From Streptomyces viridochromogenes DSM 40736 (GTDB lineage: Bacteria; Actinomycetota; Actinomycetes; Streptomycetales; Streptomycetaceae): 64,000 nucleotides of DNA. A program made the translations under genes and the position numbers. Below are positions 34,092 through 43,358 of this stretch, one piece after another. Position 1 is the first letter of the stretch; each line of letters begins with the position of its first letter. The notes beneath the pieces were generated by a model, which saw only the letters and a list, made by a program, of their open reading frames with translations, ran no database searches and was not told the DNA's origin. The stretch spans positions 4,040,815 through 4,104,814 of the forward strand of contig NZ_GG657757.1 in the NCBI RefSeq assembly GCF_000158955.1, written 5' to 3'.

Positions 34092-34679
34092 ATGGCACGC
34101 GTAGGACTCACGCCGGATCGTCTGACCGAGGCGGGCGCCGAGCTCGCCGACGAGGTCGGCTTCGACCAGGTCACCGTCTCGGCGCTGGCCCGCCGGTTCG
34201 ACGTCAAGGTCGCGAGCCTGTACTCGCACGTGAAGAACTCCCAGGACCTCAGGACCCGCATCGCCCTGCTCGCCCTCGCCGAAATGGCCGACCGGGCCGC
34301 CGAGGCCCTGGCCGGACGGGCCGGGAAGGACGCCCTGGCCGCGCTCGCGAACGTCTACCGCGACTACGCCCGGGAACACCCCGGCCGCTACGCCGCGGCC
34401 CAACTGCGGCTCGACCCGCAGACCGCCGCCGCGAGCGCCGGTGTCCGGCACGCGCGGATGACCCGGGCGCTGCTGCGCGGCTACGACCTGACGGAACCGG
34501 ACCAGACCCACGCGGTCCGGCTGCTCGGCAGCGTCTTCCACGGCTACGTCAGCCTGGAGCTGGGCGGCGGTTTCAGCCACAGCGCCCCGGACACCGAGGA
34601 GACGTGGGCCCGGATCCTCGACGCCCTCGACACGCTGCTGCGGAACTGGCCCGCGGCCCCTACCGATCCCCGAGGCTGA
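34092..34679 (+). CDS. TetR-family regulator with WHG-type ligand domain
   Basis: 195 residues. HTH: RLTEAGAELADEVGFDQVTV, ALARRFDVKVASLYSHVKNS. The ligand domain contains VFHGYVSLELGGGFSHSAPD, the WHG-like motif. Its stop is 5 nt before the SGNH hydrolase start, so the two form an operon and a self-operator palindrome lies upstream. The regulator likely senses a metabolite processed by that hydrolase. Confidence 0.93.
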   Translation: MARVGLTPDRLTEAGAELADEVGFDQVTVSALARRFDVKVASLYSHVKNSQDLRTRIALLALAEMADRAAEALAGRAGKDALAALANVYRDYAREHPGRYAAAQLRLDPQTAAASAGVRHARMTRALLRGYDLTEPDQTHAVRLLGSVFHGYVSLELGGGFSHSAPDTEETWARILDALDTLLRNWPAAPTDPRG

Positions 34680-34684
34680 CACCC

Positions 34685-35866
34685 ATGCACACCGAGCACG
34701 ACTGGATCACCACCCCCCTCACGGCGGACCTGCTGCGTGGTGCCCTCGACCTGGAGCGCACCGAGCACGGCCTGCTCCCGCACCGGTTGCCCGCCCGGGC
34801 CCGCGCGCAGAACACCAACGCGCAGCTGGCGATGGCCGAGGCCCAGCCTTCCGGCGTACGGCTGGTCTTCCGTACGGCAGCGACCGCCGTCGAACTGGAC
34901 ACCCTGCGCACCAAGCGCGACTACGCCGGTTTCCCGCCGCGCCCGGACGGCCTGTACGACCTGCTCGTCGACGGCCGACCGGCCGGCCAGGCCTCCGGGA
35001 CCGGCGGCAACGTCCTCACGATCGACATGGCCACCTGGGACGGCGAGGTCGAGCCCGGCCCGGTCGGCACGGTCCGCTTCACCGGACTGCCCGCGCACGA
35101 CAAGGACGTCGAGATCTGGCTGCCGCACAACGAGACCACCGAGCTCGTCGCCCTGCGCACCGACGCGCCCGTAGAGCCACTGCCGGACCGGGGCCGCAGG
35201 GTGTGGCTGCACCACGGCAGCTCGATCAGCCACGGCTCCGACGCCGCGAGCCCCACGGCCATCTGGCCGGCGATCGCCGCGTCCCTCGGGGGTGTGGAGC
35301 TGATCAACCTCGGCCTGGGCGGCAGCGCGATGCTCGACCCGTTCACCGCGCGCGCCATGCGGGACACCCCGGCCGATCTGATCAGCGTCAAGATGGGCAT
35401 CAACCTCGTCAACCAGGACGCGATGCGGCTGCGCACCTTCGGCCCGGCCGTGCACGGCTTCCTCGACACGATCCGCGAGGGACACCCCGACACCCCGCTG
35501 CTGCTCGTCTCCCCCGTCCACTGCGCCATCCACGAGGACACGCCCGGCCCCACCGCCCCCGAGATCGACGAGCTCGGCAAGGGCCGCCTGGTCTTCGCCG
35601 CCATGGGCGACCCCGCGGAGACGCCCACCGGCAAGCTCACCCTCACCGTCATCCGCGAGGAACTGTCCCGCATCGTGCGGCAGCGCGCCGCCGACGACCC
35701 CAACCTCCACTACCTCGACGGCCTGGAGCTCTACGGCGCGTCCGACGCGGCCGAACTCCCGCTCCCCGACAACGTCCACCCGGATGCGGCCACCCACCGC
35801 CACATCGGCGAACGCTTCGGCGAACTGGTCTTCACCGAGGGCGGTCCCTTCGCGGTACGGAACTGA
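34685..35866 (+). CDS. SGNH/GDSL-type hydrolase
   Basis: 393 residues: an N-terminal beta-sandwich domain (about 50-165) like that of CE2 esterases, then an SGNH domain with nucleophile block VWLHHGSSISHG (about 173-184), Gly/Asn oxyanion block LINLGLGGSAM and MGINLVN, and catalytic Asp/His in LPDNVHPDAATH near the C-terminus. An esterase or acetylesterase acting on a carbohydrate or polyketide ester; no signal peptide, so cytoplasmic. Second gene of the tetR operon. Confidence 0.9.
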   Translation: MHTEHDWITTPLTADLLRGALDLERTEHGLLPHRLPARARAQNTNAQLAMAEAQPSGVRLVFRTAATAVELDTLRTKRDYAGFPPRPDGLYDLLVDGRPAGQASGTGGNVLTIDMATWDGEVEPGPVGTVRFTGLPAHDKDVEIWLPHNETTELVALRTDAPVEPLPDRGRRVWLHHGSSISHGSDAASPTAIWPAIAASLGGVELINLGLGGSAMLDPFTARAMRDTPADLISVKMGINLVNQDAMRLRTFGPAVHGFLDTIREGHPDTPLLLVSPVHCAIHEDTPGPTAPEIDELGKGRLVFAAMGDPAETPTGKLTLTVIREELSRIVRQRAADDPNLHYLDGLELYGASDAAELPLPDNVHPDAATHRHIGERFGELVFTEGGPFAVRN

Positions 35867-35869
35867 CCG

Positions 35870-36493
35870 TCAGTCCTCGAACCCCTGGTCCGCCAAAATC
35901 TTGTCGATGCGGGCCCGGTGGGCCGACTCCCAGGTGTCCAGGGTCTCCGCCTCCTCCTTGGCCAGCTTGGCGCGGGCGGCGGTGTGGGTCTCCTCGATGC
36001 GGGCGGCGGGCACCACCACGACGCCTTCCTCGTCGGCGACGACCACGTCGCCCGCGTCGACCGCGACCCCGCCGCAGCGCACCCGCTCCCCCAGCGGCCG
36101 GACGGCCGACTTGGCGCCCGGGATGGGGATGACCCCGCGGGCGAACACCGGGAAGCGCATCTCCCGTACCTCGGCGAGGTCGCGGATCAGGCCGTCGGCG
36201 ACGAACGCGGCGACGCCCCGGCGCCGGGCGACGGCGCAGACGTGGCCTCCGGCCAGCGCGTAGTCGAGGTCGCCCGACTCCACGACGACGACCGAGCCGG
36301 GGGCGGCCCGGTGGATCGCGGCGTGCAGCATCAGGTTGTCGCCGGGCGGGCACCGCACGGTGAAGGCCGGTCCGGCCACGCGCGGCACCGGTCCCCACAG
36401 CGGCCGGATCCCGATGTCCATGACCTGCTCGCGGCCCAGCAGGTCGGCCAGTGTGGTCGTGGGTATGTCCGTGAAGGTGTTGACGTCAGCCAT
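35870..36493 (-). CDS. RraA-family protein (HMG/CHA aldolase-like)
   Basis: 207 residues. G-DNLMLHAAIHRAAPGSVVVV, then VADGLIRDLAEVREMRFPVFARG contains the RraA/aldolase signature with active-site Arg and Asp. Plant and bacterial relatives are 4-hydroxy-4-methyl-2-oxoglutarate aldolases; the RNase E-inhibitor role of E. coli RraA is unlikely. Convergent with the SGNH hydrolase gene (3-nt gap). Confidence 0.9.
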   Translation of the reverse strand: MADVNTFTDIPTTTLADLLGREQVMDIGIRPLWGPVPRVAGPAFTVRCPPGDNLMLHAAIHRAAPGSVVVVESGDLDYALAGGHVCAVARRRGVAAFVADGLIRDLAEVREMRFPVFARGVIPIPGAKSAVRPLGERVRCGGVAVDAGDVVVADEEGVVVVPAARIEETHTAARAKLAKEEAETLDTWESAHRARIDKILADQGFED

Positions 36494-36522
36494 GACACCG
36501 ATCCAACCACCGACGCCGGGCG

Positions 36523-38562
36523 TCAGAACGGCAACGGCCGAGCCCGCACCACCTCCAGCCGCGACACCGCCCGCGTCAGCACCACGTACAGCCGGTGCGG
36601 TCCCCGTTCCTCGGCCTCGGCGATCGCCGCCGGCTCGACGGCCACGACATGGTCGTACTCCAGTCCCTTGACCACGCTCGCCGGCACCAGCGACAGCCGC
36701 GCGCCGAGTTCCTCGTGGCCCGCCGCCTCGACACCGGCGGCCTCCAGTGCGGCCCGCACCCCGGGGACGTCGGCGTCCGCCGCGACGACTCCGACCGAGC
36801 CCTCGCGCCGCAGGGCGTCCCGTACGGCGTCCACGACCGCCGCGGGCACGCTGTCCCGGGTGGTCTCCCGGATCCGCAACTCCCCGTCCCCGCGCAGCGA
36901 ACGGGCCGCCGGCACGTCCACGTCCAGCCGCTCCAGCAGCCGGTTGGCGAACCCGACGACCGCCTGCGGCACGCGGAAGCCGGTGGTCAGCGCGATCACG
37001 GGCGCGTCCGGCTTCCCCAGGTGCGCGAGGACCGTCCGCCACGACCGTGCCGCCCACGGCGTCGTCCCCTGGGCCAGGTCGCCCAGCACCGTCAGCGAAC
37101 CGAAGGAGGCCCGGCGGGCGATGGCCCGGCATTCCATCGGTGACAGGTCCTGCGCCTCGTCGACGACGACATGCCCGTACCCCTCCGGGCGCTCGAGCAG
37201 CCCGGCGACCTCGTCGAGGAGCACCAGATCGGCGGCCGACCAGCGCGCCGACTTCCACGACCGGGGCGGCTTCAGCCAGCGCAGCGCCTCCTGCTCGGCG
37301 GGGTCCAGCAACCCGTCGGCCGCCTCCGCCAGAGCCCCGTGGCCGCCGAGCAGCCCGGCCACGACCTCCTCGGGCCGCACCCGGGGCCAGACGGCGTCGA
37401 GGTACGCGGACACGGGCCGCGCCCGCTCGACCCGGCGCACCCAGGCGTTCGTGGGCGGCCCGGCCCGCCGCTCCACCTGCTCGCGCAGACACCTCACGAT
37501 CCGCGCCCGCACACGCTCCCGCCCGACCTCGTACGGGGGTTCCTCCTCCCGTACGGTCGCGACGATCCGTGCCAGTTCCGCCTCCGGGACCCGCCAGTGG
37601 TACGACCCGTCCGGCACGGCGAGCGAGCCGGCCCCCTCGGTGCGCACGCGCGCGTACAGCGCCCGCCGCAGCACCTCGGCCATCCGGGCGTCGTGCTTGA
37701 CGACGGCGGCCGCCGGCTCGTCGGCGCCCCTGACCGGATGCCGGGCGATCTCCTCGGCGAGCGTCGACTGCCGCACCCCGCTCTCGCCGAGGGCCGGCAG
37801 GACCTCCGCGATGTACGACAGGAAGGTGCGGTTGGGCCCGAGGATCAGCAGACCGCCTCGGCGGATGCGCTGTGGGTGGGTGTAGAGCAGGTACGCGGCC
37901 CGGTGCAGCCCGACGGCGGTCTTGCCGGTGCCGGGCGCCCCCTGCACGCACACCGACACCGTCAGGTCCTCCCGGACGAGGTCGTCCTGCTCGGGCTGGA
38001 TGGTCGCGGCGATGTCCCGCATGGGTCCGACCCGTGGCCGCTCGATCTCGCGGGCGACGATCTCACTGGCCCGGGCCTCGCCCTGCTCCAGGTGCTCGTC
38101 CTCCAGGCCGGTGAGGTCGCCGGAGTCGCCCCGGCTGCCGGGCGCCCAGCCGAACCGCCGGCGCACGGCGACGCCCTGCGGATCACGCGCGGAGGCCTGG
38201 TAGAAGGCGCGCGAGACGGGAGCGCGCCAGTCGACCACGAGGGGCGGTTCGGCCGGGTGCTCGGTGATGCGCAGCCGCCCGATGTGCAGCGCCTGCGCTT
38301 CGCTCCCCGGACGGTCGCTCCCCGTGTAGTCCAGCCGCCCGAAGAACAACGGCCCCTCGGGCAGTTCGCGCAGCGCCTTGGCCTGGCTGCGCAGCCGGTG
38401 TCCGAGGACCTCGGCGTCGGCACCGGAGGCGGATACGTCCTCCCCGATGACGACCTGTTCACCGGCGCCCTCGACCATGGCGGCGAGGGCGTCCCGGCAG
38501 CGCTCGTGATGGGCGCGTTCCCGGTCGAGTACGTGGTGAAGGGCAGGCTCGGTCGACGTCAT
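36523..38562 (-). CDS. HelD-type UvrD/Rep-family helicase-like ATPase
   Basis: 679 residues. N-terminal coiled stretch RERAHHERCRDAL, domain with VVDWRAPVSRAFYQAS, then SF1 helicase motifs: Walker A VCVQGAPGTGKTAVGLHRAA, Walker B HVVVDEAQDLSPMECRAIA, motif III VLGDLAQGTTPW and motif VI VVLTRAVSRLEVV. HelD proteins bind and recycle stalled RNA polymerase, and actinomycete HelR-type members protect against rifamycins. Start at ATG 38562, or 38574. Preceded by a TetR regulator in the same direction (40-nt AT-rich gap), a pairing that suggests drug- or stress-induced expression. Confidence 0.9.
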   Translation of the reverse strand: MTSTEPALHHVLDRERAHHERCRDALAAMVEGAGEQVVIGEDVSASGADAEVLGHRLRSQAKALRELPEGPLFFGRLDYTGSDRPGSEAQALHIGRLRITEHPAEPPLVVDWRAPVSRAFYQASARDPQGVAVRRRFGWAPGSRGDSGDLTGLEDEHLEQGEARASEIVAREIERPRVGPMRDIAATIQPEQDDLVREDLTVSVCVQGAPGTGKTAVGLHRAAYLLYTHPQRIRRGGLLILGPNRTFLSYIAEVLPALGESGVRQSTLAEEIARHPVRGADEPAAAVVKHDARMAEVLRRALYARVRTEGAGSLAVPDGSYHWRVPEAELARIVATVREEEPPYEVGRERVRARIVRCLREQVERRAGPPTNAWVRRVERARPVSAYLDAVWPRVRPEEVVAGLLGGHGALAEAADGLLDPAEQEALRWLKPPRSWKSARWSAADLVLLDEVAGLLERPEGYGHVVVDEAQDLSPMECRAIARRASFGSLTVLGDLAQGTTPWAARSWRTVLAHLGKPDAPVIALTTGFRVPQAVVGFANRLLERLDVDVPAARSLRGDGELRIRETTRDSVPAAVVDAVRDALRREGSVGVVAADADVPGVRAALEAAGVEAAGHEELGARLSLVPASVVKGLEYDHVVAVEPAAIAEAEERGPHRLYVVLTRAVSRLEVVRARPLPF

Positions 38563-38602
38563 TCCACCGAGCATAAGCGAAAACGCAACCGAGTTAAATT
38601 TA

Positions 38603-39226
38603 TTACTGTGTATCACCTTGGAGGTCCGGCGGCAGTCCGGTCGCCAGCCATCCGAACGCCCGCTCGGCCGCCGCCACCGCGTCCGGCCGTACGTCCGCCA
38701 CCCGCTCCCCCGCCGCGATCCGCCGCCAGTTCTCCATCGCGAGGACCCGCAGCACCGCCATGATCTGCCCGGCCGCGAGCCGCGCGTCCAGATCACCGCC
38801 GAGCACCTCCGCGAGCGCGGCCTCGGACCGCTCCTGGTGCGTGTGGGCCCGGGCGACCAGGGAGGGCGTCTCGTAGAGCAGGCCGTGGAAGGCGAGGACC
38901 TGAGGGTCATCGCTGAGCCCGGTCACGGGATTGGACCGTTCGAGTCCGTCCAGGAAGTGCCGCCGCAACGCCTCGACCGGGGGCTCCTCCGCCTCCGCCA
39001 CCACCCGCGCGGCCTCCCCCTCGTGGTCGGCGATCCGGTGCAGCACCAGATCCTCCTTGGCCGGGAAGTACCGGAACAGCGTCGGCTTCGAGATCTCGGC
39101 CGCCGCCGCCACCTCGGCGACGGACACCGCGTCGAACCCCTTCTCCAGGAAGAGCCGGATCGCGATGTCCGACACGACCTGGTACATCCGCTGCCTCTTG
39201 CGCTCCCGCAGCCCGATCTCGCTCAT
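38603..39226 (-). CDS. TetR-family regulator upstream of the HelD-like gene
   Basis: 207 residues. HTH: SDIAIRLFLEKGFDAVSVAEVAAAAEISKPTLFRYFPAKEDLVLHR split over residues 18-64 (highly typical TetR). Ligand domain unclassified. Its promoter must lie in the short space toward the HAD gene, 9 nt away on the same strand, so it may also be carried on that transcript. An AT-rich 40-nt spacer separates it from the helicase gene. Confidence 0.93.
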   Translation of the reverse strand: MSEIGLRERKRQRMYQVVSDIAIRLFLEKGFDAVSVAEVAAAAEISKPTLFRYFPAKEDLVLHRIADHEGEAARVVAEAEEPPVEALRRHFLDGLERSNPVTGLSDDPQVLAFHGLLYETPSLVARAHTHQERSEAALAEVLGGDLDARLAAGQIMAVLRVLAMENWRRIAAGERVADVRPDAVAAAERAFGWLATGLPPDLQGDTQ

Positions 39227-39235
39227 GCGGCGAGC

Positions 39236-39976
39236 CTACGATCCGTCCGCCCACTCGCTCTCGGCCAGCGGTTCGTACGAGGTGATCACCATCGCGGCCG
39301 CCGCTCGGCGCAGGGCGTCGATCTTGCGTTCGTCGCGTCCGTAGCCGATGAAGTCCACGCCCGCCCGTGCGGCCGCCCGCACGTCCGTGCCCGTGTCGCC
39401 GATCATCACCGCGTCCTCGGGGCCGAGGCGCAGTTCGCGCAGGGCGCGGGAGAGAACGTCGGGATGGGGCTTCATCAGGCCCGGGTCGTCGGGGCGGCGG
39501 CCCTGGACCGTGGTGAAGTACCGGAGCAGTCCGCGCCTGTCGAGGTGCGCCTCGGCCGCGAGGGGCGAGTTGTTGGTGACCACGGCGAGGCGGGCTCCCC
39601 TCCCCGACAGTGTGCGGATGAGGGCGTCCACGTACGGGGTGTGCCACTTCTCCTGTGCGGCGACGCGTTCGGCGGCGGCGAGTTCGCCCGCCGTGACCCG
39701 GCCCTCCAGGTCGCTCAGCAGTCCCCGCAGGGCGGGCCCGCCCCGCTCGTGCACCGCGCGCAGGACCACGTGCGGATCCTTGTCGGCGCGCTCGGCCTCG
39801 CCGAGGACGTGGCCGGCGCCGAACGCGTCGATCACGTCCCGGAGTTCGTCGGCGATCGGCCGGGAGCCGTCCTCGGGGAAGAGCCGGCAGATCGGCCCGT
39901 CGAAGTCGAAGAGCACGCCCCGGGCACCGGCCAGCAGCGTGCGTACGTCCGTGAACGCGTCGATGGCTACGGCCAT
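39236..39976 (-). CDS. HAD-superfamily hydrolase, paralogue of DevB
   Basis: 246 residues. HAD motif I VLFDFDGPICRLF, motif II AVVTNNSP, Lys in GLMKPHPDVL and motif IV MIGDTGTDVRAA; the cap sits between (about 45-110). Close in pattern to the DevB protein encoded at 42612-43358: both share DFDGPICRLF, DPHVVLRAV and the NNSP block. Likely a phosphatase of a small phosphorylated metabolite. It follows the APH-fold kinase gene by 35 nt, hinting at a kinase/phosphatase pair. Confidence 0.9.
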   Translation of the reverse strand: MAVAIDAFTDVRTLLAGARGVLFDFDGPICRLFPEDGSRPIADELRDVIDAFGAGHVLGEAERADKDPHVVLRAVHERGGPALRGLLSDLEGRVTAGELAAAERVAAQEKWHTPYVDALIRTLSGRGARLAVVTNNSPLAAEAHLDRRGLLRYFTTVQGRRPDDPGLMKPHPDVLSRALRELRLGPEDAVMIGDTGTDVRAAARAGVDFIGYGRDERKIDALRRAAAAMVITSYEPLAESEWADGS

Positions 39977-40011
39977 GTCGTCTCCGCCCGCCTTCCCCGC
40001 CCGGATCCGTC

Positions 40012-41262
40012 TCAGCTCCGCGCGCCCGTCGGCTCCCTGCGTTCCGCCTGAGCCGGACGGGCCTGCCGGGTACGCCAGCGCCGCACCCGGGGGAGCCAGG
40101 TTATGTCCCCCTGCTGCGGCCCGTCCCCGCCCGGTCCGTCGGCGCCCGACCGGGTACGCCATTCCCGGTCCCCGGCATGCCACCGCCGCAGCGCCTCGCG
40201 CACCTCGTTCTCGTCCCGGGGGTCACCCGTGAGCCGCAGCGGCCGCCAGGCCCGGCGCAGCGCCCGGCACACCCGGTCGGCCGCCTCCGCGAGTTCGCGT
40301 TCGCCGGGGTGCTCGGGGAGGTACAGCGCGGCACGCATCACATCCGGGTACAGCGACTGGACGTACTCGAAGTCACGGTAGGCGCGCAGCCCCCGGTCCA
40401 GGTCGGCGGTCATCTCGCCGTGTCCCGAGCGGCGCATCGCCTGGGTCCACAGGTCGATCATCAGCTCGCGCTCGTCCTTGTCGTAGTCCATCCGGACCAG
40501 ATGTGTCGCGAGGTCGTGCAACGGGTCGCCGTACAGGGCGAGTTCCCAGTCGATCACCGCGAGGTTTTCGCCGGCCGACCCGGGCAGGACCAGCACATTG
40601 GCCCGGTGGACGTCGGTGTGCAGCAGGGCGAACGGGCGCTGGGCCGGTGTGGGGAGGGTGTTCACGAACCGCTCGACGGCGTCGCGGGGGATGCCCACCG
40701 CGTCGAAGAGCAGGCCGAAACGCGGCCGATTGGACTGGTGCACCTGCTGCTCGGCGAAACGGGCCAGCCAGCCCAGGAAGCCCTCGCTGTCGCCGTCGTC
40801 AGGCCAGTCGGCGGGCAACGGCGGCAGATCACGCTCGGGCACCCCGGCCAGTTCCGCGAAGAACCCGGCCAGCGCGACCACCCGGTCCGGGCCGATCCGC
40901 TGTCCCTCGGGGGCCGCCTCGGCGAGGGTCGGGCCCGGCAGGTACTCGTGCAGAGACCATTCTCCGAAGTCCGCCAGGCAGCGCGGCACATGACGCACCC
41001 GGCCGTCGAGCGCCCGCAGCAGCTCGGACTCCCGCCGCCAGATCCGCGGCACCACTTCGACCGCCCGCAGGGGCGTACGGAACTTGGCGAGGACGCCCCC
41101 GGACCGCTGCCCCAGCACGAGAGCCAGCGGAGCTCCCAGGGACATGACGAGGTTCGTGTTGTGATGGCCGGAAACCACCTCCCCGTCGGGGCTGCGGCGC
41201 CGCGCCTCCGCGAGTCGGCGTACCAGCGAGTGGAACGCTCTGCGGTGCAGAGGGGACGACAT
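40012..41262 (-). CDS. APH-fold phosphotransferase (kinase-like)
   Basis: 416 residues. Catalytic Brenner motif LLHTDVHRANVLVLPG and the metal-binding IDWELALYGDPLHDLATH are both present, so it is probably active; the N-terminal lobe is LVLGQRSGGVLAKFR. A C-terminal helical part plus a basic disordered tail follow. Substrate unknown. It is downstream of a GntR regulator (87-nt gap) and upstream of the HAD gene, same strand. Confidence 0.88.
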   Translation of the reverse strand: MSSPLHRRAFHSLVRRLAEARRRSPDGEVVSGHHNTNLVMSLGAPLALVLGQRSGGVLAKFRTPLRAVEVVPRIWRRESELLRALDGRVRHVPRCLADFGEWSLHEYLPGPTLAEAAPEGQRIGPDRVVALAGFFAELAGVPERDLPPLPADWPDDGDSEGFLGWLARFAEQQVHQSNRPRFGLLFDAVGIPRDAVERFVNTLPTPAQRPFALLHTDVHRANVLVLPGSAGENLAVIDWELALYGDPLHDLATHLVRMDYDKDERELMIDLWTQAMRRSGHGEMTADLDRGLRAYRDFEYVQSLYPDVMRAALYLPEHPGERELAEAADRVCRALRRAWRPLRLTGDPRDENEVREALRRWHAGDREWRTRSGADGPGGDGPQQGDITWLPRVRRWRTRQARPAQAERREPTGARS

Positions 41263-41348
41263 GGGCGCACACAGTAGTACGGCGACCGGCGTGACTCACC
41301 GCGTGTCACTATTCGGACAGCCTTCTTCACACTGGGTGCTCGGACGCC

Positions 41349-42236
41349 TCACTTTTCTCGTCGCGCCGTCGACCCCAGAACGTCCCAAGTCGACTGGAAC
41401 CAGTCACGCTTCTCCTCGAAGAAGGCGGCATCGCGCTCGTCCCCGGACGCATGGAAGGAGTGGAGCTTCGAGAAGGCGCCGAGCACATCCACCGCCTCGA
41501 CCTGGGTCTCCTCCTCGTCGTCGAGCGTGATGACGGTCCTCTCCGGCTTGTACATGCCGTAGAGCATGTGCTTTCCGTTGAGGACGTACAGCTTGAACGT
41601 GGGCGTCAGCCGTACGCGCCTGACCTGCAGGTCAGTGTCGACTCCCGCGTCCCCGAGCCTGGCGACCAGCTCGCGCGTCTCCCGGACATACCGGCGCGCC
41701 ATCATCCGCCATCGCTCGTGGATCCGCGGGTCGTCGGGGTCCTGCGCCCGGGGGTAGGCCAGCGGTTCGTCCTCGGCCGGGAGCAGCATGCGGACGCGCA
41801 GCGCACGCGGCGGGGTCTTCTGCTCGACGATGATGCGTTCGGCCTGCCTCGTGAGATGGCCGACCAGGGTCTCGGAGGTCAGCGAGAAGACATCGAGGCT
41901 CACCTCCGCTTCCTCCTGGAAGGCCCGGTCGATCCACGCCCCCAGGGCGGGCCGGCCCGCTTCCACGTGCGCGGCCGTCTCCGGCGGCGCCCCGGGCGGT
42001 CCGCCCCGCACGCGGCTGCCGCTGCCCTGGCGGATGTCGAGCAGCCCCTCGTCGCTGAGCTGCCTGAGGACACGCTGGATCGTGTCCCTGGAGACACCGA
42101 GGCCGGCGGCCAGCTCCCGCTGGGGTGGCAGCAGGCTGTCGGCAGGGTACGTCCCGTCCTTGATGCGATCCCGCAGGAGCTCCGCCACCTGCAGGAACCT
42201 ACGGCCGGCGCCATCCGCGCGTGCTGAGCTGCTCAT
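41349..42236 (-). CDS. GntR-family regulator, third member of the DevA-like group
   Basis: 295 residues. N-terminal winged helix (VAELLRDRIKDGTYPADSLL; LAAGLGVSRDTIQRVLRQLS) then a C-terminal domain shared with the two DevA-type regulators at 43358 and 44596: a VRMLLP strand, an H-x-RW-x2-M helix, LTPTFKLYVLNGKHMLYGMY, and D-A-A-F-F-E-E-K-R-x-W-F at the end. It is the most diverged of the three. Divergent from a 63-residue membrane peptide gene and upstream of the APH and HAD genes. Confidence 0.88.
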   Translation of the reverse strand: MSSSARADGAGRRFLQVAELLRDRIKDGTYPADSLLPPQRELAAGLGVSRDTIQRVLRQLSDEGLLDIRQGSGSRVRGGPPGAPPETAAHVEAGRPALGAWIDRAFQEEAEVSLDVFSLTSETLVGHLTRQAERIIVEQKTPPRALRVRMLLPAEDEPLAYPRAQDPDDPRIHERWRMMARRYVRETRELVARLGDAGVDTDLQVRRVRLTPTFKLYVLNGKHMLYGMYKPERTVITLDDEEETQVEAVDVLGAFSKLHSFHASGDERDAAFFEEKRDWFQSTWDVLGSTARREK

Positions 42237-42404
42237 GCTCAGAACCTACCGCCCCCCTGCCGGATTCACACCACTGTCAGTCAACTTCCCTCCAACCACT
42301 GAACGACCAATGAGACCGAGGATTAGAAATCTTGACCCACGGTTAGACCATTTTCAGGCAACCAGTCCAATTGGCGGACGAGTTGACGGCCCAGAGGGGG
42401 AATC

Positions 42405-42596
42405 GTGGTGGCAACGCCAGCTCTGCAGTTCGTCGGCGTGGTACTCGCGCTCGGTTGTGAACAGCTCGTGCAGTGGAAGCTGGGAGCGATGGGGCTGGTC
42501 GCCCTGTTCCTGCTGGGCGTCGGCGTGAAGGCGCGGAACTCGACCTGCGCGTCCCTGGGAGCGGTGATCCTGCTGCTCCTCATGACGAAGGGCTGA
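42405..42596 (+). CDS. Mini-membrane protein, paralogue 1
   Basis: 63 residues starting at GTG 42405 behind GAGGGGGA. Almost wholly hydrophobic: one segment ending CEQLVQWKLGAMG, a second VALFLLGVGVKARNS and a third VILLLLMTKG. It is clearly related to the 62-residue protein at 44407 (shared EQLVQWK, G-x-x-x-L-x-L-L-x-V-G-x-K-A). Divergent from the third GntR regulator and convergent with devB (15-nt gap). No known family; could be a small effector or a modulator of a membrane complex. Confidence 0.8.
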   Translation: MVATPALQFVGVVLALGCEQLVQWKLGAMGLVALFLLGVGVKARNSTCASLGAVILLLLMTKG

Positions 42597-42611
42597 ACCG
42601 CGCTCCGGACC

Positions 42612-43358
42612 TCAGCGCCGCAACAGTGCCAGCAACGGCTCCAGCGACTGCACGACGACCTCGGCGCCGGCCTCCCGCAGCAGCTTGGCGTTCCGGTCGC
42701 CCCGCGCGTAGCCGAGGAACGGTACGCCCGCGAGCTGGGCGGCCCGGTGGTCGGAGGGTGTGTCGCCGATCATCAGGGCGGAGCCCGGGGCGGCGCCCAT
42801 GGCGTTCAGCGCGCGGTTGAGGCAGTGCGGGTCCGGCTTGAGCTGCTGGAGGTTCTCGGTCCGGCCGTAGACGTGCGGGGAGAAGCAGGACAGCAGGTCC
42901 CGGCCCGTGAGGTACTCACGGATCACGCGCGGGGAGTTGTTGCTGGCGATGGCCAGCCGGGAACCGACCGCCGTCCAGGTGCGTATCAGGGGGTCGGCCC
43001 ACGCGGTGGGCCATGCCGTGGCCGCGGCCCGCAACTCCTCATCGGTGAGGCGTTTCTCCAGCTGCGCGGCCAGGTCGCTGCCCGGATGCCGGCTGTAGAC
43101 GGCACGCAGCACGACATGCGGGTCCAGCGACTCGCGCTCGGCCTGCGTCATCAGGCCGTGCAGGCCTTGCGACTCGAGCCATTCCACCAGGTCACGTGCC
43201 ACCTGCTCGGCCTTGCGGACGGCGAAGAGCCGGCAGATCGGTCCGTCGAAGTCCCAGAGCACCACGCGGGCAGGTCTGATCAGATCCACGAGCTGCTGCC
43301 CCGGGTCGATCTCGGTCTTGGATGCCACCGGTTCGGTCTGCGTCGTATCAGAAGTCAC
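42612..43358 (-). CDS. devB: HAD-family hydrolase DevB
   Basis: 248 residues. HAD motif I VVLWDFDGPICRLF, motif II AIASNNSP, Lys in LKPDPHCL, motif IV MIGDTPSDHRAA. GTG 43358 overlaps the devA stop (TAGTG), so it is translationally coupled; I rejected a 366-codon frame running back into devA. In S. coelicolor devB is co-transcribed with devA and needed for aerial growth on some media. Assignment rests on operon structure and remembered gene order (SCO4190-SCO4191). Substrate unknown. Confidence 0.85.
   Translation of the reverse strand: MTSDTTQTEPVASKTEIDPGQQLVDLIRPARVVLWDFDGPICRLFAVRKAEQVARDLVEWLESQGLHGLMTQAERESLDPHVVLRAVYSRHPGSDLAAQLEKRLTDEELRAAATAWPTAWADPLIRTWTAVGSRLAIASNNSPRVIREYLTGRDLLSCFSPHVYGRTENLQQLKPDPHCLNRALNAMGAAPGSALMIGDTPSDHRAAQLAGVPFLGYARGDRNAKLLREAGAEVVVQSLEPLLALLRR

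Noticed and set aside
35918..37885. Plus-strand frame of 655 codons opposite rraA and helD
   Set aside because: Antisense shadow; Ser/Thr/Arg-rich, no domains, no ribosome binding site.
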